Of a stretch of DNA of 64,000 nt, positions 58,566 to 64,000 are shown one piece after another. The stretch covers positions 17,038,501 through 17,102,500 of the forward strand of contig CM074858.1 of NCBI GenBank assembly GCA_037501455.1, given 5' to 3'. Position 1 is the stretch's first letter. Every line of letters starts with the position of its first letter. The notes beneath the pieces were generated by a model, which worked only from the letters and a program-made list of their open reading frames with translations, had not been told where the DNA came from and ran no database searches. The position numbers and the translations under genes are program-made. The stretch is from Lantana camara. Lineage: Eukaryota; Streptophyta; Magnoliopsida; Lamiales; Verbenaceae.

Positions 58566-60960
58566 GCAGCAGCAGGGCAAAACACAAAAAACAAGCACAA
58601 AACTCACTCCAATTCAACCTAAATCATGCCAACACTTAGAGGTAAGTTAGAGACATATAACACATGCATAAAAGCTTCAAAATTCTGGGCAAAGAAACAT
58701 ATACTCATCAAATAAGTTCATGAAAGAAGGATCAAGTTCAAGTTCATGAATATACCTCCAAGTTCTTGAATGAAACTTCTAAAAATCCTTAACTAGCAGG
58801 CAATATAAGTTCATACCAGCACTCATGGATGTCTTAAGTTCATAAAGGATGCATAATTTCTAAAGAATTCATAAGAGATCAATCAAATTCATCCAAATAG
58901 CTCAAACTCTCACTATTCACCAAACTATCCATAACTCATTCAATTCTCCATGGATTTCAGAAAATAAGGCGTCAAATAAAAGGGGAGAAGATGGAGAAAT
59001 CATTCTTGGACTTACCTTTCAAATTTGGAATGATTTGGTGAAGTATTGAGTTCTAGAGATGAAATTGGAATAGTGTCTTCTCTCATCTCCTTTGGATTTC
59101 GGCTAGCAGATGCAGAAACCCCTTTTTCCTTCTATTGTCTATGTTTTGGATGAAATGGGTGAATTAGAGCTGATAGGGAATTAATTAATGAGAATTTGGG
59201 GCCAAGAATCACTCAATTTGGTCAAGTATTTCTCAAGATATAGCTAAAAGAGTACAAAGGGATCCAAGTTGCACGCGAGACTCGGTTTGGTAAAATTTCA
59301 GAGGTCCAAATGGGCTTAGAAAAGTACAAATTTGGGTTCTATGGCTTCCATTATTCATTTTGAGTTTGACGCTTCCGGAGCTCAAGTTATGGTGCCAGGA
59401 ACCCAAGGTACGCTAAACTAGTTAGGTCCTCGAGTCCCTCACAAATCCCGTTTTATAAAACGAGCCAAGAACCAAATAAAACGAACTCTAAAACATGTAA
59501 AGAGGATGCAAACACATTCACAACTCACATATTTCATGAATTTCAAGATTTCACAAAAATCAAAATTAAATCCGGACACGTAGAAAGCAAATTCCGAGGC
59601 ACGTATACATAAACATTAAAAACTCAAGTTATAAGTTAAACAAATAATTTCAAAAAATTTTAAATAATCACATAATCGTTAAAATAACACCCAAATGCAT
59701 AACTAAATACATTAAATGCGGATATAATACTCTCAATACAACGTACCTGTACAGCCGGACGAGCGAGATATTACAAGCTCTGTTTAGCTGGAAAAGATTC
59801 ATCAAAACAGGGGCAGCAACATGGCGACTCTTAGGCAACAACTCCAAGCTCTAAATCATCACTAAAGCAAGGGAAATTCAACACATAATCATCTCCAACA
59901 CATCGAGCAAGAAAAAGGAAGCAAAGTTTGATCAAACAATCATCTACCCCAACAAGAAATTCAAACTCCATTCATGATATAGCATTCAATACTCAACAAC
60001 CTCCAAAACTAAGTTCATAAATGCAATAAGTATTGATCAATATACATACTTCAAACCAACTAAAAACTCCAAGAAATGAAACAGATCAAGAATTCTTCAA
60101 AAATCCAACTATTCAATCAATTCTCAAAAACATGATCAAAACTCCATGAAATCTAGCAAATGATAGCTCCAAATGACCACAAGGAAGTAGTGATTACAAA
60201 TACATGCTTACCTCTTGAATTGGTTGGGGTTTGAACAAGTTATGAGCTCAATTTCTTGGAATGGTGAATAGTGACGAGATGGCAGGGTTTCTTGGCTTTG
60301 GACTGAATTTTCTCTCTTCTTTGTGTGAGGGACGAAATGAGGGTGGGGAGGTCAGGTAGTGGTCTTAACTAGGGTCATTTTGGCTCAAACCTTGGTTAAG
60401 TATGGAGAGAGTTATGATTAATTTGGCTAAGGGTGGCAATTCAAGGGACGAGGCTCGTTTCGGTTGAATTTTGGAGGTTCAAACGGGCTTAGAAAATATA
60501 AGGCTTGTTCCACTGAACCCAAATCTTCGATACAAGTCCAACGAAGGTAACGGAATTCAAATTCGAATTCCCGAGCTCATGTTACAACATCCAAAACCAA
60601 AGGTGCGCTAAATGCTCTTTTAGCCTAGATTTGGTTCCAAAACTCAAAATAAAACCAAAACCAACTCAAGCAAATCCAAAATCAAATAACGAGCATTAAA
60701 ACATGATCATAACTCACATATCTTAATCATACCAAAATTTCACAAAAATCAGAAATCAATTCGATTGCAAACGACACGTATTCAAGATCATATAAATTCA
60801 TGCGTTAAGGAAATTTGAATAATTCATAATAAATATTCATATTATTCAAATAATATATAAAGTAAACATATAAAAACATAATTAGATATTTAAAATACGC
60901 AAATACGTAAACAAATAAGTTATACCTGTATGGCCGAAAAGTCGGGGCGTTATAATCCAC

Positions 60961-62335
60961 GTATTCTTCTTCTAATTCTATAACTCATGTTTGAAAAGAC
61001 CTCACATTTAGAACGACGAACATTGACAAAAGGCCCAAATAGAGATCGAGTTTATCCACCCTTTTAACACCCAAAACACTAGCCATTACGACCTGATCTT
61101 CCATCATCACAATCTTGTTGAAAGCTAAAGAAAAGTTTTCCCATTCATAACTTGACCCGAAACCTCTCATATTTGTCTAGTACCTCCTTAATGCACCTCA
61201 TGGTATCCTCCAACGCCATACCAAAAATCATAGTATCATCAGTGAACAAAAGGTGAGAAACTCTAGGAGCACCACCTCGACAAACCCAATACCACTTAAA
61301 TTACCTCTTCTCTCCTGATCTTGTAACATAGAAGATAGCACCTCTGCACCGAAAAGAAAGAGATAAGGTAAGAGGGGATCTCCTTGCCTGATACCCCTCT
61401 CCTGGATAAGAAAACCAAACTCACCATCTAATAAGAAAGAATAAGAAACAGAAGAAACACACATCATGATACGTTCAATGAAACTAGGGGAAAAACCTAA
61501 CCTGCTCATCAACAGTTCGAGGAACCACCATTCAACGCAATCATGAACACGCAATCATATTGAGCTTCAGGTTGAAAACACCTTCCTTTCATGTACTCTT
61601 TCGTTTAATGAAATGATTAATCTCAAAAGCAACTAACACATTATTAGTAATGAGACGCTTTGAGACAAACTCTGACTAACTTGGTGAGATTAGATCATTG
61701 AGGAAAGGTTTGACAATGTTCACTAAAGCTTTAGACATTGTTTGGTAAGTAATGATATAGAGGCTTATCGTTCCAAATTAGGTGATAAGTTTTAGATTTT
61801 TGCACTTTGGAATGAGAACAACATGAGTAAATTTCAGCTTTCTATCAAGATAGCCATTATTCGGAAAGTTCAAAACACAGTGAGTGACATTATCCCCAAC
61901 AATATCCCAATAATCTTGAAAGAAATAAGGGGGAGGCCATCAGGTTCGGGGTACTTGATGGGGTACATTTGTGTAAGAGGAAAAATTACCTTATCTGGTG
62001 TAAACAGAAGAAGAAACTGCCATCTCATAGCATCACTAACTCTGGACTGAACAAACTCAAGAGCTACATCAATCTCTGAATCCCTGCCCACTATGAATTG
62101 ACAAATCCCCAAAGTACATTTCCACAATACCACGTATTCCATCTTCTGAACTACACATATTCCATATATCATCCATCAATGCTTCAATGTGGTTATTTGT
62201 TTTCCCTTAGTTTTGCTTTGGAATGAAAATACTTGGTGTTCCAGTCCCCTTTTCTGAGCCAATGCTCCTTAGCTCGCTACTTCCATATCACATCCTCCTA
62301 GGCCAATTGCTCTCTTATGTTATTTCCCTAACTGT
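60961..62335 (-). pseudogene. LINE reverse transcriptase, decayed
   Basis: Reading from 62335 leftwards: WLRKGDWNTKYFHSKAKL (pre-RT), PEPDGLPLISF (about 61925-61960, normally PGPDG), LIPKCKN and a worn RPISL (about 61740-61810), then SRLGFSPSFIERIM and RQGDPLLPYLF (61228-61554), HLLFTDDTMIF (about 61215-61262) and YLGLLSMF (60985-61170). F-T-D-D replaces the usual F/Y-A-D-D catalytic box but keeps both Asp. At least four frame breaks are present. This enzyme would perform target-primed reverse transcription. Confidence 0.92.
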
Positions 62336-62611
62336 GAGGTGTGGGATGCACCTTTAGGTCGGGTGTCTCCTTTCACATGGAAGAGTCTCCATGGGGATAG
62401 ATATCACGTTGCTACTGATACCAGATGGAGAATCGGGAATGAGAAAAAGACTGATATTTAGAGGGACTGTTGGCTACCAAGTACGCCAGATTTTAGACCG
62501 AGATTCAAACACGATGCTTCCATTTTCCTTAAATGGGTGTTGGAGCTCTTTAAGGCTGGGTTATTGTAGTGGGACGAAGATTTGGTTTGCAATGTCTTTT
62601 ATGAATATTGA
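62336..62611 (+). pseudogene. second LINE fragment, plus strand
   Basis: Plus-strand reading FTWKSLHGDRYHVATDTRWR then IGNEKKTDI, a stop, RDCWLPSTPDFRPRFKH, and DEDLVCNVFYEY matches the LINE segment between RT and zf-RVT (the same segment is at 54065-54130 in the other LINE). It is oppositely oriented to its neighbour and derives from a different copy. It is cut by copia-3 at 62612. Confidence 0.8.
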
Positions 62612-62987
62612 TGTTGGAAAATACGAAAGAGTTGAGCAGTGGAAGTTTAGAATTTTCCAAAAGTTTAATCATTGTCTTGCAATTTTCGTAGTGTATCGTA
62701 GAGTGTTTGAGAAACTTACATAGGTAGAAGCTTTCTAGTGATGTCGTTACCACCTAACGAACACCCTTCAAGTGAAATCCCTCAAACGGCCTTCGAATTA
62801 GACTCTAAATTAGAAGCCCTCCCAAGCGTATCCACATCAATCCTCAAACACGATCAAGCGAGTAAGAATGCTAGTTCTATGGCTTGTGTTAGGCTAAGAT
62901 TTTTACTTGGAAAATTTTTCTTTTGGATTTGTCTCAAAAACTTAACACTTCTCGAGTGTTAGTCTAAAGAATAAAAGAAGCACAATC

Positions 62988-63005
62988 CCTAGTATATATA
63001 CTAGG
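62988..63005 (-). promoter_or_regulatory. TATA-like palindrome in copia-3 LTR
   Basis: CCTAGTATATATACTAGG, a perfect 18-bp palindrome in the same relative position as CCTATATATAGG of copia-1. Confidence 0.5.
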
Positions 63006-63378
63006 TTGATTGGATCCTATTAGGGTTTCCAAGACCCAATTGGATTGTTTTCTTGCTCACTAATTAACTAATTTAATTGGAAAAACAAGTTCCCAACTTG
63101 TTCTCCAAGTCTTGCAAGAATAATCTTCTCTCTCCTATAATAGGAAGTTTGACTTTTCAACTTTCTTAAAGTTAAAAGTCAAGATTCAATAAATAATTCA
63201 ATTCCCAATTAATTATTTATTGGGTTAAGTTTATTTGATAATAGTCCTAACAATTAATTCAAAATTAATTAAAAGACTAAAATTAATCAATTACAATTTA
63301 AGCAATTAATATCTAGAAAAGAATTCACTTGTGGAATAAGCAAACGAATGGAGCCACATACGAGCTACGTGTGCATGA

Positions 63379-63395
63379 CACGTGGCAGCCACGTG
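63379..63395 (-). promoter_or_regulatory. G-box pair in copia-3 LTR
   Basis: Two CACGTG cores (63379-63384 and 63390-63395) followed by CACATGG/CCATGTGG variants, equivalent to the copia-1 cluster. Confidence 0.55.
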
Positions 63396-64000
63396 GACTG
63401 TGTGACACATGGCAGCCATGTGGCATCTATCCACGCGATCCATGCTCCATTTCGATCAACAATTTGATCATTCGTTAATCATATTAGTATCCTACCATAA
63501 CCCTCGTATTCTGGCATTTGTGTGTGACCCTTTAGGTTCATTATTCGATTAGCAGTGACAACAATTAATTAATCACTTCACAGATCACACTACCGTAATC
63601 TAGCAATGGGTGTGTGACCCCTAGCCGAATAATGAAATGAATTGAAGAACCTTTCAGTCAATGACAATCTGTGAAATACTATCCTCCTACAACTCCATCT
63701 CTCAATCAAGAACTAAGGCATGGGAATATTCTCAGAGCCTAAATATTCTTGATCTTTAAAGTTAAGTTCACTTCATATCCATTTCAATCTCAATCCTAGA
63801 AAACTCCATTTTCTAGATGTCTTGATCTTTTATCCACCTTGGCCAAGGGTTTAATGTTTAATGGACTACGAACAACTTAATCAGTAAGAGATCATTCTTA
63901 TTCTTAACAAGTGTAGGTCCTTTATCGAGTCTACCAATTCTTCAAATGCCACTTGTGTAATCCTAACATAGGCCTTGGTTCAGGTAGTCTATATGGCGAC

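Larger units (their letters stand above)
56413..59775 (-). mobile_element. LTR-K: solo LTR inside LTR-J
   Basis: 3363 bp, plus-strand ends TGTAGCACCCCGG and GATATTACA. Flanks are AGCAC and AGCTC, a TSD with one mismatch. Layout is the cleanest of all: donor GAAAG|GTAAGT (complement at 59014-59015), a palindrome array 58438-58565, an exon-like block 57694-57767 (acceptor TTTGTTCAG, donor GGAAAG|GTGAGG), and an acceptor GTTGCAG|GT at 56833. It is most like LTR-D. Confidence 0.9.
54586..60955 (-). mobile_element. LTR-J: solo gypsy-type LTR in the LINE
   Basis: Plus-strand ends TGTAGCGCCCGAG and GGGGCGTTATA, with perfect TSD ATCCA (54581-54585 and 60956-60960). The inner end reads TATAACG rather than TGTAACG in LTR orientation, one transition. 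It carries a donor-like AAG|GTGAGT (complement at 55761-55762), an exon-like block (55763-55811), an acceptor at 55015, and a GACACGGCCRTGTC palindrome array. LTR-K is nested within. Confidence 0.92.
52870..62335 (-). mobile_element. 5'-truncated L1-type LINE split by solo LTR-J
   Basis: Minus-strand non-LTR retrotransposon ORF2 remnants on both sides of LTR-J: reverse transcriptase at 60961-62335, then zinc-finger and RNase H at 52870-54580. Without LTR-J the LINE is about 3.1 kb. The endonuclease domain is missing, fitting the 5' truncation usual for LINEs. Many stops and frameshifts show it is old. Confidence 0.88.
62612..64000 (-). mobile_element. copia-3 LTR, partial at window edge
   Basis: Begins TGTTGGAAAATACG and continues in parallel with the copia-1 and copia-2 LTRs: the phrases around 63518-63640 match 23900-24060. 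The TSD candidate on the left is ATTGA (62607-62611). The LTR runs off the window, so element type (complete or solo) is unknown. G-boxes and a TATA palindrome are present. Confidence 0.85.

Noticed and set aside
62336..62611. Twin-priming 5' inversion of the neighbouring LINE
   Set aside because: The inverted piece duplicates a downstream ORF2 segment that is also present in the minus-strand copy at 54065-54130, so it is a different LINE.
1..64000. tRNA or rRNA genes and intact host genes
   Set aside because: No cloverleaf with A/B boxes and no rRNA motif was noticed; the TGGTATCAGAGC matches are primer-binding sites. Every recognisable protein segment is transposon-derived or a short captured fragment.

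Overview
The window is intergenic DNA from a plant nuclear genome, almost certainly an angiosperm. It consists almost wholly of nested retrotransposons: Ty1/copia elements primed by initiator-Met tRNA, Ty3/gypsy chromovirus-like elements with very long LTRs, and a plant L1-type LINE. I see no intact host gene, rRNA, tRNA or CRISPR array. The species cannot be named from the sequence. Names such as copia-1 or LTR-G are local labels.

Left block (1-14656): LTR-G (+, start outside the window) was split by copia-1 (1086-11153, minus strand, TSD GTAGG) and by solo LTR-H (11838-14466, TSD TCCGC). Copia-1 has two nearly identical LTRs around a thoroughly decayed coding region.

Middle block (14657-48390): gypsy-B (minus strand) has its 5' leader at 14657-15393 and its 5' LTR in two pieces. 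Gypsy-A (16754-47140, +) lies between the pieces. Copia-2 (23093-39362, minus, TSD AAGAG) sits inside gypsy-A. Solo LTR-D (28060-34409, TSD ACGAG) sits inside the copia-2 gag-pol, and solo LTR-E (30604-33963, TSD AGGTT) sits inside D. This is a five-deep stack, with target-site duplications seen for the three innermost layers. A deleted chromovirus, element F (40104-44857, TSD CTCTT), sits in the 3' LTR of gypsy-A. The internal region of gypsy-A holds a fragment resembling the PIWI domain of an AGO4-clade Argonaute, the most unexpected item here.

Right block (48391-64000): a short filler of unknown origin with a 55-codon ORF; truncated LTR-I (to 50864); a very AT-rich tract with a ~100-bp tandem repeat; a 5'-truncated LINE (minus) split by solo LTR-J (54586-60955, TSD ATCCA), itself split by solo LTR-K (56413-59775); a second LINE scrap on the plus strand; and the start of a third copia-type LTR running off the right edge.

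Two recurring structures in the long gypsy-type LTRs deserve attention. First, most copies share intron-like signals: a donor near AG|GTAAG, a small exon-like block of about 50-80 nt ending in AAG|GTGAGG, and a distal acceptor TTGCAG|GT after a pyrimidine tract. Second, many carry at the same relative place an array of GC-rich palindromes whose word differs between copies. The copia LTRs share a cluster of CACGTG G-boxes upstream of a TATA-like palindrome. All functional readings are inference from sequence alone.
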